A stretch of 34,342 nt of DNA from Chloroflexota bacterium (GTDB lineage: Bacteria > Chloroflexota > Limnocylindria > P2-11E), in the NCBI GenBank assembly GCA_021787445.1, contig JAJYLV010000014.1:1-34342 (forward strand). The letters run 5' to 3'. A program made the position numbers and the translations under genes. Positions 9,767 to 19,288 of the stretch are shown here, one piece after another. The notes under the pieces are model-generated. The model did no database searches. It saw only the letters and a program-made list of their open reading frames with translations, and was not told the origin of the DNA. Position 1 is the stretch's first letter. Every line of letters begins with the position of its first letter.

Positions 9767-10450
9767 CTACAGCGGCAGCGTGATCGCCGGGATGCCGAAC
9801 GGGTAGCCGATGAGGAAGCCGAGCTGGAGGTAGAGCAGGTACAGCCCCGCCGTGGAGAGCAGCGCGCCCCCGCCGTAGCGTGCGAGCGCGGGACTGCGCA
9901 GGAAGCGGGCCGCAAACCCGGTCGCGGCGCCAAGTGCGACCAGGACGACGAGCGATGCCGCGGTCCCGAGCGCGAAGGCGACGAGTGTGCCGAGAAGGCC
10001 CGCGGCGTCACGATCACTGAGCGCGATGCCGGTGAAGGCGAGGAAGATCGGCAGTGCGCACCCAAGCGAGGCCAGGGCATAGGTCGCGCCGAAGAGGACG
10101 TGCGCACCGAAGCTCGGACCTCCACCCGCCACGCGCGCGCCGGGCAGCGCGAGGTGCACAGTCCGTCCGAGGAGCGTGACGATCCCCAGGGCGAGCAGGA
10201 CCAGGCCGATCGCGCCCGCGACGAAGGGCGCAGCGCGCAGCAGCGCGTGGCCGAAGACGGCGAGTGCCAGCGCGACGGCGCTGAAGACGCCGACGAACCC
10301 GAGCACGAGCGCGGCCAGCCCTGCGCTCGCCGCGGCCAGCCGGCGGTGATCGGCGTGCAGCGCCAGATAGGCCGGGATCATCCCGAGGGCGCAGGGGTTC
10401 ATGATCGCCAGCGCCCCGGCGCCGAACGCGAGGCCGAGGGTCGGATCCAC
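9767..10450 (-). CDS. CcdA/DsbD-like membrane thiol-disulfide transporter
   Basis: GAGALAIMNPCALGMIPAYLAL...ATYALASLGCALPIFLAF: conserved Cys/Pro membrane motifs. Confidence 0.7.
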   Translation of the reverse strand: MDPTLGLAFGAGALAIMNPCALGMIPAYLALHADHRRLAAASAGLAALVLGFVGVFSAVALALAVFGHALLRAAPFVAGAIGLVLLALGIVTLLGRTVHLALPGARVAGGGPSFGAHVLFGATYALASLGCALPIFLAFTGIALSDRDAAGLLGTLVAFALGTAASLVVLVALGAATGFAARFLRSPALARYGGGALLSTAGLYLLYLQLGFLIGYPFGIPAITLPL

Positions 10451-10459
10451 GTCGACGCT

Positions 10460-10831
10460 CTAGCCTGGCTCCGCGGGGGCGATGACCCGGCAGGCCATGA
10501 TCCGCTCGGCGTTCTCGCGGAGCATCCGCTCGCCGATCGCGAGGAGCGTGTGCACGCGGCGGTCGAGCAGCTCGTACACGACGGTGCGCCCCTCGCGGCG
10601 AGCCTCGACGTAGCCGCAGAACCGCAGGCAGGTGAGGTGCGCGGACACGCTCGGCTGGTAGCGTCCGACGTGGCGCACGATCTCGCCGGCGGTCTTGGGT
10701 CCGTCGAGCAGGAACAGCAGGATGTCCACGCGCGTCGGATCGGCCAGGCCGTGGAAGAAGCGCGCGATGACCTCAGGATCCTCGGGGTCGAGCTCCGGCG
10801 CGCGCTTGGCCTTCGCGCTTCGCGCGGCCAT
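10460..10831 (-). CDS. ArsR-family regulator, likely of the mer genes
   Basis: FFHGLADPTRVDILLFLLDGPKTAGEIVRHVGRYQPSVSAHLTCLRFCGYVEARREGRTVVYEL; in the mer locus. Confidence 0.8.
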   Translation of the reverse strand: MAARSAKAKRAPELDPEDPEVIARFFHGLADPTRVDILLFLLDGPKTAGEIVRHVGRYQPSVSAHLTCLRFCGYVEARREGRTVVYELLDRRVHTLLAIGERMLRENAERIMACRVIAPAEPG

Positions 10832-10833
10832 CG

Positions 10834-11388
10834 CTACAGCTCCAGCGCCTGCTGCACGGCGCGGCGCAGGGTGTTCGGGTCCGGCAGCGAGTTCGAACGG
10901 AACAGGACCTCGCCTGACCCACTGACGAGGATCGTCGTGTCGAGGTACACGACCCGGTACGCGCTGGTCGCGCGCCCGCCGACGTCCATCGCCCAAAAGT
11001 ATCGAGGGTCGCCGGCGAGCGAGCGGAAGCGATCGAGGTCGGCAGGGGTCTCGCCGGGATCGACGTCGATCGCGATCACCTGCAGGCCGCGGGCGCTGTA
11101 ATCCTCGTGGATCCGCGCCAGGTTCACCGCGCCCTGGACGCATGACACGCACCACGCGGCCATGAAATACACGATCGTCGGGCGCCCGGCGGTCGGGATG
11201 GCGACGTCCTTGCCGTCGGTCGTGCGCATCGTGAGCGCCGACACGCGCGACGGCGCGGCGGCGATCGCCACGGGCTCGTGGCGATCGGGCGCTTCGTTCT
11301 GGACCGGTGCGCTGCCGACCGCGGTCCCACAGGAGACAAGGACCAGGCTGGCCACGAGCAGCCCCCGACCGACGATGTTCACTCGCAT
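10834..11388 (-). CDS. TlpA-like thioredoxin lipoprotein
   Basis: Signal/lipobox LVSC near the N-terminus; YFMAAWCVSCVQGA redox motif. Confidence 0.78.
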   Translation of the reverse strand: MRVNIVGRGLLVASLVLVSCGTAVGSAPVQNEAPDRHEPVAIAAAPSRVSALTMRTTDGKDVAIPTAGRPTIVYFMAAWCVSCVQGAVNLARIHEDYSARGLQVIAIDVDPGETPADLDRFRSLAGDPRYFWAMDVGGRATSAYRVVYLDTTILVSGSGEVLFRSNSLPDPNTLRRAVQQALEL

Positions 11389-11402
11389 GAGCGTAGCACT
11401 CC

Positions 11403-11420
11403 CATCCAGAAATCTGGATG
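11403..11420. promoter_or_regulatory. Perfect inverted repeat CATCCAGA-AA-TCTGGATG in the divergent tlpA / merF-merA intergenic region (candidate operator)
   Basis: 8-bp arms with 2-bp spacer; TTGACA at 11433-11438 and a further half-site TATCCAG follow. Confidence 0.65.
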
Positions 11421-11467
11421 CTATCGTTTCGCTTGACATATCCAGTCGCGCTTCGGGAGGTGCAGAC

Positions 11468-11746
11468 ATGCGACAGGGCACCGATGGCATCGGCGGCGGC
11501 GCGCTCCTCGTGGGCCTGGTCGCTCTCTGCTGCGGCGGGCCGCTCCTCCTCGGCGCCCTCCTGGCGAGCGGTGTCGGCGCATGGCTGCTGGCCTTGGGCG
11601 GGCCGGTGCTCGCGGGAGGCGCGCTCCTCGTGGCCGCCATCCTCGGGACGCTGTGGCTGCGGCGGCGCGGCTGGCTCCTATCTCGCGTCGCGGACGCAGA
11701 CTGCTTCGCCCCGGTCAAGCCGGCGCGCTCGGAGGTTAGGAAATGA
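11468..11746 (+). CDS. MerF/MerT-like small mercury transporter
   Basis: [37 protein letters not shown]...: two TM helices, vicinal CC in TM1; ATGA overlap with merA. Confidence 0.65.
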   Translation: MRQGTDGIGGGALLVGLVALCCGGPLLLGALLASGVGAWLLALGGPVLAGGALLVAAILGTLWLRRRGWLLSRVADADCFAPVKPARSEVRK

Positions 11747-13161
11747 AGGACAGCTACGACCTCGTGATCCTCGGGTCCGGGTCGACCGCCTTCGCCGCGG
11801 CGATCAGGGCGGCCGAGCTCGGCAAGAGCGCGGTCATGACCGAGAGCCGCACCATCGGCGGGACCTGCGTGAACCGCGGCTGCCTGCCCTCGAAGGATCT
11901 CCTCGAGGCCGCCCGCATCTACTGGGAAGCGCAGCACCCGCGCTTCCCCGGCCTGGGCGCCAAGACGCTCGACCTCGACTTCCGCCGGCTCATCCAGGGC
12001 AAGGACGAGGTCATCCGCGAGTACCGCAGGAAGAAGTACGACTCCATCGTCGACGAGAGCGAGCGCATCACCATCGTGCAGGGCCACGCCCGTCTCGTCG
12101 ATCCGCACACCGCCGCCCTGGACGGCCAGCGTCTGGTCGGCGACCAGGTCCTCATCGCCACCGGCAGCCGGCCCGCGGTGCCGGAGATCCCCGGTCTGCG
12201 GCACGTCCCCTACCTGACCAGCGACCTCCTCACCAGCGACGAGCCGATGGAGCTCACGGAGCAGCCGCGCTCGCTCGCCATCGTCGGCGGCGGGTACATC
12301 GCGGTCGAGCTCGCGCAGCTCTTCCAGCGCCTGGGCACGCCGGTGACGCTCATCCAGCGCTCCCCGCAGCTCCTCAGCGGCTATGAGCCCGAGGTCCAGG
12401 CCGAGATCGAGAACGTCCTCTCGGGCGAAGGCGTCGACCTGCGCCTGGGCGCGCGCGTGCGCGGTGTACGCCGCGAGGGCGACGGCGTTGTCGTCGCGCT
12501 CGAGGACGGCGAGGTCCGCGCCGAGGGGCTGCTCCTCGCGACCGGGCGGACCCCGAACACGGACGACATCGGCCTGGAGGAGGCCGGCGTCACACGCGAC
12601 GGGCGCGGCTTCGTCGGGGTCGACGAACACCTGCGCACCAACATCCCGCACATCTGGGCGGCGGGAGACGTCATCGGACGGCACACCGGCGCGCAGATGG
12701 CCACCCCGGTCGGCGCGCACGACGGCAACATCGCAGCCGGCAACGCGCTCGGCGGCGAGCGGCGCACGGTCGACCACACGGTCCTGCCGCGCACGATCTT
12801 CACCGATCCGCAGGTGGCGACCGTCGGGCTCACTGACGAAGAGGCAAACGGCGCCGGCTATCGCTGCAGTTGCAATACCGTGCCCATCCACCTCGTCCCG
12901 CGCGCCGGCGCGGTCCGCGACGAGCGCGGCATCATCAAGATGGTCGCCGAGGCCGGTACCGGGAAGGTGCTCGGCGTCTCGATGGTCGGGCGGGACGCCG
13001 GCGAGGTCATCCACGAGGCCGCGATGGCTATGCGCTTCAAGGGGACCGTCCACGACTTCATCGACATGGTCCACGTCTACCCGACGATGGCCGAGGCGCT
13101 GAAGATCGCCGCGCTCTCGTTCTTCAAGGACGTCTCGAAGCTGAGCTGCTGCGCCGAATGA
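11743..13161 (+). CDS. merA: Mercuric reductase
   Basis: [12 protein letters not shown] redox motif; C-terminal vicinal cysteines [13 protein letters not shown]. Confidence 0.92.
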   Translation: MKDSYDLVILGSGSTAFAAAIRAAELGKSAVMTESRTIGGTCVNRGCLPSKDLLEAARIYWEAQHPRFPGLGAKTLDLDFRRLIQGKDEVIREYRRKKYDSIVDESERITIVQGHARLVDPHTAALDGQRLVGDQVLIATGSRPAVPEIPGLRHVPYLTSDLLTSDEPMELTEQPRSLAIVGGGYIAVELAQLFQRLGTPVTLIQRSPQLLSGYEPEVQAEIENVLSGEGVDLRLGARVRGVRREGDGVVVALEDGEVRAEGLLLATGRTPNTDDIGLEEAGVTRDGRGFVGVDEHLRTNIPHIWAAGDVIGRHTGAQMATPVGAHDGNIAAGNALGGERRTVDHTVLPRTIFTDPQVATVGLTDEEANGAGYRCSCNTVPIHLVPRAGAVRDERGIIKMVAEAGTGKVLGVSMVGRDAGEVIHEAAMAMRFKGTVHDFIDMVHVYPTMAEALKIAALSFFKDVSKLSCCAE

Positions 13162-13748
13162 GTGCCGAGGTCACGCTCCGGCTCCGCGGCCTCACCTGAA
13201 GCGCAGCCACGGGCCTCGGCTGAGGCTCACGCATCGCGCCCGTGCTGGCGCGTCTGACGTCCCTCGATGGGGTCATCGCGGCGGAGGTGGACCACCGCGG
13301 CGAGCTGCTGCGACTCCTGGTCTCTGGCCCGTCTGCGCTCGCTCGCATCCACGCGGCGCTGCGCGAGCTCGGCTACCGCGCGGACGAGGTCGGCGAAGCG
13401 CCCTCACCTGACAGCCGCTGGTACGGTCCAGCGCGGGTCAACGAGCTGTCGCGCGAGGAGGTGGACGTGATCGCGCGGCGCGTCGTGCCGCCCTTCGCTC
13501 GCTCGCAGGCACTATCGACTGCGGTGCAGGACCGAGTGCGCGAGGCGGTAGCGAACGCACTGTATGCCTGCTTCACCGCGCACACCCTTGGTGCCGGGGC
13601 GCCGCCGGGCGAGCTGCACGGGGCCTGCTCCAACGCCGTGCGGGAGGCGGTCAGAGACCTGGTCGGGCCGCATGCGGCGGACCGGCTCGTCGCCACGCTG
13701 TGGCTGGACCTTGACGAGTCGCAGCCTTCTGGCGCGGAGCCAGGGTAG
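13158..13748 (+). CDS. HMA-like protein with two in-frame TGA codons; candidate selenoprotein (conventional ORF 13242-13748)
   Basis: ATG overlaps merA stop; [82 protein letters not shown], in one frame with ORF 13242-13748. Confidence 0.5.
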
Positions 13749-13770
13749 GCGTTCCAGCAACGCCGGCACA

Positions 13771-13977
13771 TCAGCGGTCGCCCTTCGGCTCGGCGTACAC
13801 ATAGGCGTTGAGGCCGAGGTAGAGGTCCTTGCCGTCGATCTGGAGGGCGGTCTTCTGGTTGCCGCGCGTCGACGCGACCAGGAGCGTCTTACCGCTCGAG
13901 CTCGGCGTCGGCGCAGTGATCGGGATGCGGATCACGAGCGTGTCACCCTCTCGGTTCACGGTCAGGGCGTCGGCCAT
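13771..13977 (-). CDS. Small conserved protein family 'sp', copy 2 (68 aa)
   Basis: MADALTVNREGDTLVIRIPITAPTPSSSGKTLLVASTRGNQKTALQIDGKDLYLGLNAYVYAEPKGDR. Confidence 0.8.
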   Translation of the reverse strand: MADALTVNREGDTLVIRIPITAPTPSSSGKTLLVASTRGNQKTALQIDGKDLYLGLNAYVYAEPKGDR

Positions 13978-14118
13978 ACATCTGCCTCCTCGGGCTCGCT
14001 CCACATTGCGCGCCGCATGGCGGTCGTTGCGCCGGACCGACGTCGAGCAGTCGCCTTTGAGGCGCTCGCGGATGTGCCCGACGACGCGGGCAATTGTCGC
14101 TGTCGCGCGCCGCCACAC

Positions 14119-14583
14119 TCAGCGCGTGGTCTGAAGCAACTCTCGCTCTATATGATGCCGCAGCTCGTCCCGGACTTTGCGAAAGACCGCCAGCTGCTCC
14201 GCGTCGGTACCCGTGGCCCTTGAGGGATCCGGCAGCGACCAGTGCATCCGCATACGCGCGTTCGGGAAGATCGGGCAGCTTTCGTTCGCGTCGTCGCACA
14301 CAGTTATCACGTAGTCAAACGGCTGGTCGAGGTACCGATCGAGCGTCTTGGAATCCTGCCCGGCGATGTCGATCCCGAGCTCTGCCATCGCCCTGATCGC
14401 CAAGGGACGGACGTGGGTCGCCTCGGTGCCGGCGCTGTGCGCCTCGAAGCGCCCTCCACCGAGTGCGCGTAGGAGACCCTCCGCCATCTGGCTGCGCGCT
14501 GAGTTGTGCGTGCAGAGGAACAGCACTCGCCCTATCGAGATCGGGGCTCCCCGCAGCGCCGATCCGGGCGTTTCAGGTCGCAT
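14119..14583 (-). CDS. arsC: Arsenate reductase, LMW-phosphatase-like family (second copy)
   Basis: VLFLCTHNSARSQMAEGLLRALGGGRFEAHSAGTEATHV...; overlaps ACR3 stop. Confidence 0.87.
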   Translation of the reverse strand: MRPETPGSALRGAPISIGRVLFLCTHNSARSQMAEGLLRALGGGRFEAHSAGTEATHVRPLAIRAMAELGIDIAGQDSKTLDRYLDQPFDYVITVCDDANESCPIFPNARMRMHWSLPDPSRATGTDAEQLAVFRKVRDELRHHIERELLQTTR

Positions 14584-15718
14584 CGGACGGCACGACGAGC
14601 GGCTCGGGCCAGCGGACGCGCGTCGAGAGCCACAGGGCGACGTACACGAGGCCGACGAGCACCGGCACCTCGACCAGGGGACCCACGACGCCGGCGAGCG
14701 CCTGTCCTGACTCGGCCCCGAAGACACCGACCGCGACGGCGATCGCGAGCTCGAAGTCGTTGCTCGCGACGGTGAACGCGAGGCTTGCCGTCTGTGCGTA
14801 CGGCAGCCGCAGCGCCTTACCAGCGGCGAACCCGGCGACCCACATCAGTACGAAGTACGCAAGAAGCGGAAGCGCGATCCGCGCTACGTCGAGCGGCTCG
14901 GCGGTGATGCGCTTCCCCTGGATCGCGAAGAGCAGCACGATGGTGAAGAGCAGGCCGTACAGCGTGAGCGGGCCGATCCGCGGCAGGAACTGGCCCTCGT
15001 ACCACTCGCGACCGCGCCGCCCGAGACCGACGCGTCGCGTCAGGTAGCCGGCCACGAGCGGGATACCGAGGAAGATCAGCACGGTGCGCGCGATCTCCCA
15101 GATCCCCGGCTGGAAGCCTTGGGTGTCAAAGCCGAGCCAACCGGGCAGGAGCGTCAGGTAGAAGTAGCCGAGCAGCGCGTAGGCAGCGACCTGGAAGACC
15201 GCATTGAACACCACCAGCACCGCGGCGCGCTCGCGGTCGCCGCGCGCGATGTCGTTCCACACGAGCACCATCGCGATGCAGCGCGCCAGGCCGACGATGA
15301 TCACGCCGGTGCGGTACATCGGCTGGTCCGCCAGAAACAGCCATGCGAGCGCGAACATCAGCGCCGGACCGACGACCCAGGAGAGCAAGAGCGACACGCC
15401 GAAGAACGCGCGGTCGCTGATCCCGTCGGCGCGCATCCGTCCGAGGTCCTCGTAGCGGACCTTGGCGAGCACCGGGTACATCATGAGCAGCAGCCCGGCC
15501 GCGATGGGCAGCGAGACCGTGCCCACGCGCAGCCGGTCAAGCGCGTCGTTCAGGCCCGGGACCAGTGAGCCGAGCGCGAGCCCCGCGGCCATCGCGAGCG
15601 CGATCCATAGCGGCAGGAAGCGATCGAGCGTGGAGAGCTGCGCGGCGACGGCGATGTGACCGGGCTGAGGTGCGACGGTGCGTGAAGCGGCGCTACTCCT
15701 CATCGCAGCAGGCCGCAT
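14573..15718 (-). CDS. acr3: ACR3-family arsenite efflux transporter
   Basis: Multi-TM protein with GLARCIAMVLVWNDIARGDRE and FTVASNDFELAIAVAVGVFG, typical of ACR3. Confidence 0.9.
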   Translation of the reverse strand: MRPAAMRSSAASRTVAPQPGHIAVAAQLSTLDRFLPLWIALAMAAGLALGSLVPGLNDALDRLRVGTVSLPIAAGLLLMMYPVLAKVRYEDLGRMRADGISDRAFFGVSLLLSWVVGPALMFALAWLFLADQPMYRTGVIIVGLARCIAMVLVWNDIARGDRERAAVLVVFNAVFQVAAYALLGYFYLTLLPGWLGFDTQGFQPGIWEIARTVLIFLGIPLVAGYLTRRVGLGRRGREWYEGQFLPRIGPLTLYGLLFTIVLLFAIQGKRITAEPLDVARIALPLLAYFVLMWVAGFAAGKALRLPYAQTASLAFTVASNDFELAIAVAVGVFGAESGQALAGVVGPLVEVPVLVGLVYVALWLSTRVRWPEPLVVPSDAT

Positions 15719-16040
15719 CCGGTGACTTCGCGACTGCGACGAGGTTGTTCACGAGCTCGCCGAGCCGTGCGAGGCGCTCGCGATGCGCGCAGTAGCACAC
15801 ACGCGGACCATCGATGGTGCCGACGATGAGGCCCGCGTCCTTCAGCACCTTGAGGTGCTGCGAGACCGTCGCCTGGGCGAGCGGAAGCTCTTCGACGATC
15901 TCGCCGCAGTAGCAGCTGGTGCGGTCCATCAGCAAACGCAAGATGCGCACGCGAACGGGATGGCCCAGTGCCTTGGCGATCGCGGCAAGCTCGTCGTCCG
16001 TCGCGTCGATACGCGCTGGCGTGGCGGCCACCGCCGTCAT
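15693..16040 (-). CDS. arsR: ArsR-family arsenic-responsive repressor
   Basis: ALGHPVRVRILRLLMDRTSCYCGEIVEELPLAQATVSQHLKVLKDAGLI; operon with ACR3 and arsC. Confidence 0.88.
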   Translation of the reverse strand: MTAVAATPARIDATDDELAAIAKALGHPVRVRILRLLMDRTSCYCGEIVEELPLAQATVSQHLKVLKDAGLIVGTIDGPRVCYCAHRERLARLGELVNNLVAVAKSPDAACCDEE

Positions 16041-16270
16041 CGTGCGGCCCTCACCGGCTCGGGCCGCGGCCCAACCACGACATGCCCGTTCGCGAGATGC
16101 CTCGTGACGACGGCACGGTCGAGGTGATGGTGACACCCGTATCGGAGTCCGCCGACCGTGTACCGCGCCGCCTCGCCGAGATGCTCGAGGCAGAGCGCCG
16201 CGCCGCACTTCAGGCACACGCCGGTAGAGGCGACGGCGTTACCCTTGATCGCGCACTCGTAGCAGTCCAT
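16037..16270 (-). CDS. Small Cys-rich zinc-binding protein (DUF2180-like)
   Basis: MDCYECAIKGNAVASTGVCLKCGAALCLEHLGE...; overlaps arsR start. Confidence 0.6.
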   Translation of the reverse strand: MDCYECAIKGNAVASTGVCLKCGAALCLEHLGEAARYTVGGLRYGCHHHLDRAVVTRHLANGHVVVGPRPEPVRAAR

Positions 16271-16330
16271 GACCGACTCCTGGCGGGGCGATTTGGCTTG
16301 GGTGGTGGCGGCCTCGTCTGCCAATCGTAT

Positions 16331-16346
16331 ATCGTCGATGGACGAT
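16331..16346. promoter_or_regulatory. Inverted repeat ATCGTC-GATG-GACGAT, candidate ArsR operator
   Basis: Between the ars operon (minus) and the FAD-reductase gene (plus). Confidence 0.45.
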
Positions 16347-16451
16347 GAGGTCCAGAGAAGATCGGCCCTGACCGATGAGCCGGAGGACCTTTCGCTTCGC
16401 GGGAGACGGGAGATGGGTGCCCGGCCTTGCTGACCTGAGCTGGGCCCGCTG

Positions 16452-17793
16452 ATGCGGATCCTCGTCGTCGGTGGCAGTGACGGCGGGACGATGGCGGCGC
16501 TGCGCGCGCGAGCTGGATCCGACGATCGAGGTCACGATGCTCGTGGCCGACGGCTTCCCCGATTTCAGCATCTGCGGCCTGCCCTTCTACGTGAGCGACG
16601 AAGTGCACCAGCCGAGCGCGCTGGCGCACCGCACCGGGGCGCCGCTGGCCGAGCACGGAATCGAAGTGCTTCTCCACCACTCGGCCACCGAGCTTCGCCC
16701 GGCGGAGAGGACCGTGCTCGTGCGAGGGAGCGACGGGCACGAGCAGTCGATGCGTTACGACACCGTCGTCATCGCGACCGGCGCCCGGCCCCGTCGCGCG
16801 CGGATCGAGGGCGAGGACCTCGCCGGTGTCCACCACCTGCACACCGTGGCCGACGGCATCCAGCTCCGAGCACGGGTGGACGGCGGCAGGCTCGACCGCG
16901 TCGCGATCGTCGGCGCGGGTTACATCGGGCTCGAGATGGCGGATGCGTTCGTGCGACGCGGACTACACGTCACGCTGCTCAGCCGGTCCGCGACAGTACT
17001 TCCGACGCTCGACCCGAGCCTCGGGGAGCTGCTACGCGTCGAACTCGAGCGGCACGGGGTCGCGGTCGAGACCGGCGTCGCGGTGAGGCAGGTCAGCAGC
17101 GCGCAGGAGCGGCTGCGCGTGCAGGCCGACGCCGGATCGAGCTATGGGGCCGACCTCGTGCTCCTTGCCGCAGGCGTCGAGCCCAACAGCGATCTCGCCC
17201 GCAGCGCCGGCGTCGCGCTCGGACTCCATGGCGCGATCCGAGTGGATCGACGGATGCGCACGAACGTCCCGGGCGTGCTGGCCGCCGGGGACTGCGTCGA
17301 GACCTGGCACCGGCTTCTCGCGCGGCCCGCATACCTGCCGCTGGGAACGACCGCGCACAAGCAGGGTCGCATCGCCGGCGAGACCGCCGCTGGCGGCACG
17401 CGCGAGTTCCAGGGGTCCCTGGGCACGCAGGTCGTGAAGGTGTTCGAGCTCGCCGCCGCGCGGACCGGTCTGCGCGAGGCCGAGGCACGCGCGGCGGGCC
17501 TCTACCTGGTCACGGTCGAGACCGAGCCGTGGGACCACAAGGTGTACTACCCAGGCGCACGACGCCTGCACATTCGGATCACCGGCGACCGCCGCAGTGG
17601 ACGGCTGCTCGGCGCGCAGATCGTGGGCGACTGGCGAGCCGAAGCCGCCAAGCGCATCGACATCTTCGCCACGGCCATTCACAACGGCTTGAACATGGAC
17701 GACCTGAACGATCTGGACCTCAGCTACACGCCACCGCTCGGCGCGCCGTGGGACGCGATACAGGAAGCTGCACAAGCCTGGTCGATCTCATGA
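16452..17793 (+). CDS. FAD/NAD(P)-dependent disulfide oxidoreductase (CoA-disulfide reductase-like), apparent frameshift near 16500-16512
   Basis: MRILVVGGSDGGTMAALRAR | ELDPTIEVTMLVADGFPDFSICGLPFYVSDEVHQ; two frames meet in gcgcgcgcg; GAGYIGLEMADAFVRRG. Confidence 0.8.
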
Positions 17794-17848
17794 GCCTCGC
17801 GGCGGTGTCGCACCGCGGCGATGCGGTGACCGTCGCGGGTCTCGTGCG

Positions 17849-19111
17849 ATGGATGACCTCGGAGGTCAGGTGGTCGCGCGAGTAGCCACGGTCGGCGCTG
17901 CATATGGCGCCGTCATCCGCAGCCCTCGCTACTTCCCACTCTGGCTCGGGCAGCTCGTCTCGAGCTTCGGCGACACGCTCCACTACATCGCCCTCGTCGT
18001 GTTGGTGTTCCAGCTCTCGGGCCAGGGACTCGCCGTCGCAGGCCTCGTCGCGACCGAGATCGTGCCCGTCCTTCTCCTCGGTCCGGTGGCGGGCGTGGTC
18101 GTCGACCGCTTCAGCCGCAAGGGCATCCTTATCGGCGCGGATCTGTTCCGCGCTGCGCTGGCGCTCACCCTGCTCTGGCCGCAGGGGGTCTGGCACGCGT
18201 ACCTCGTGGCCGCTGGGCTCTCGGCGGGGAGTGTGTTCTTCAACCCCACGGTCAACGCGGTGATCCCGGTGCTCACCACACCGGAGCAGCGCCTCGCGGC
18301 GAACTCGGTGTCGTGGTCCACCGGTCGGCTCGTGCAGATCGTCGCGGCCTCTATCGCTGGCGGCGTGATCAGCCTCGTCGGCACCGGACCGGCCTTCGGG
18401 CTGAACGCGGCGAGCTTCGCGGTCTCGGCGCTGCTCATCGCCACGCTCGCGATCCCCGCCCACGCGGGGCAGATCGAGGGCGGTGCCAAGCGCGGCCTCG
18501 GCTCACTCCTTGCCGACGCCAGTGCCGGCCTCGCTTACGCCCGCCGCGACTTCTTCGTGTCGCGGCTGCTCGCCGTCCAGTCGCTCGCCTCCTTCGCGGT
18601 CGGCGGGACCGGTGCGATGCTCGTCGTGCTCTCCGAGCGGCACCTGCATCAGCCACCCGAGGGATTCGCTTGGCTCATCGGCGCGATCGGCGTCGGTGCG
18701 CTGTTGGGGCCGCTCATCCCGAACACTTTCGCCCGCGACTACCGTAACGCCCGCTGGCTGTTCGTCCCGTACCTGATCCGCGGCGTGGGCGACGTGCTCA
18801 TCGCCGTGTTCACGCCCCTGCCGATCGCGTTGGTCATCCTCTTTATCTACGGCTTGAACACGAGCACGGGGATGGTCGTGTTCAACAGCACCATCCAGGG
18901 CGCGATCCCCGACGCGATGCGCGGCCGGGTCTTCACCATGCTCGATGTGAGCTGGAGCACGATGCGGCTGCTGTCGCTTGGCCTAGGTGCGCTCGTGGTC
19001 GACCGGCTGGGTGTCGAGCCGCTCTATTGGATGGGCGGGACGCTGCTGTTCTTTGCCGGCGTCCTTGGCCTCGCACTGCTCGGGCGAGTGAGGTTCGGGA
19101 CCGTCGGATAG
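17849..19111 (+). CDS. MFS transporter
   Basis: RYFPLWLGQLVSSFGDTLHYIALVVLVFQ...GPVAGVVVDRFSRKGILIGADLFRA; 12-TM pattern. Confidence 0.82.
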   Translation: MDDLGGQVVARVATVGAAYGAVIRSPRYFPLWLGQLVSSFGDTLHYIALVVLVFQLSGQGLAVAGLVATEIVPVLLLGPVAGVVVDRFSRKGILIGADLFRAALALTLLWPQGVWHAYLVAAGLSAGSVFFNPTVNAVIPVLTTPEQRLAANSVSWSTGRLVQIVAASIAGGVISLVGTGPAFGLNAASFAVSALLIATLAIPAHAGQIEGGAKRGLGSLLADASAGLAYARRDFFVSRLLAVQSLASFAVGGTGAMLVVLSERHLHQPPEGFAWLIGAIGVGALLGPLIPNTFARDYRNARWLFVPYLIRGVGDVLIAVFTPLPIALVILFIYGLNTSTGMVVFNSTIQGAIPDAMRGRVFTMLDVSWSTMRLLSLGLGALVVDRLGVEPLYWMGGTLLFFAGVLGLALLGRVRFGTVG

Positions 19112-19288
19112 CCCGCGGTGGCACCTGCTGTACAGCCACGGGTACGGCCAACGGGTCGAAACCAGCCGGGATGAGGCGGACGAGCCGGGACGTCCTGCGA
19201 CCCGCGAATCAGCATCCGACTTTCTAGCGCCCGCGAACCCTGCGCGCGCGGGGGTCGGCAGAGATCGTTCTTCGCGTTCATCGTGACT

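Noticed and set aside
9761-11101. 446-aa plus-strand ORF
   Set aside because: Antisense to ccdA-like, arsR-like and tlpA-like genes that have clear motifs.
13242-13748. Treating the post-merA gene as MerB (alkylmercury lyase)
   Set aside because: No recognisable MerB motif; the N-terminal part looks HMA-like and the remainder is an unassigned helical region.
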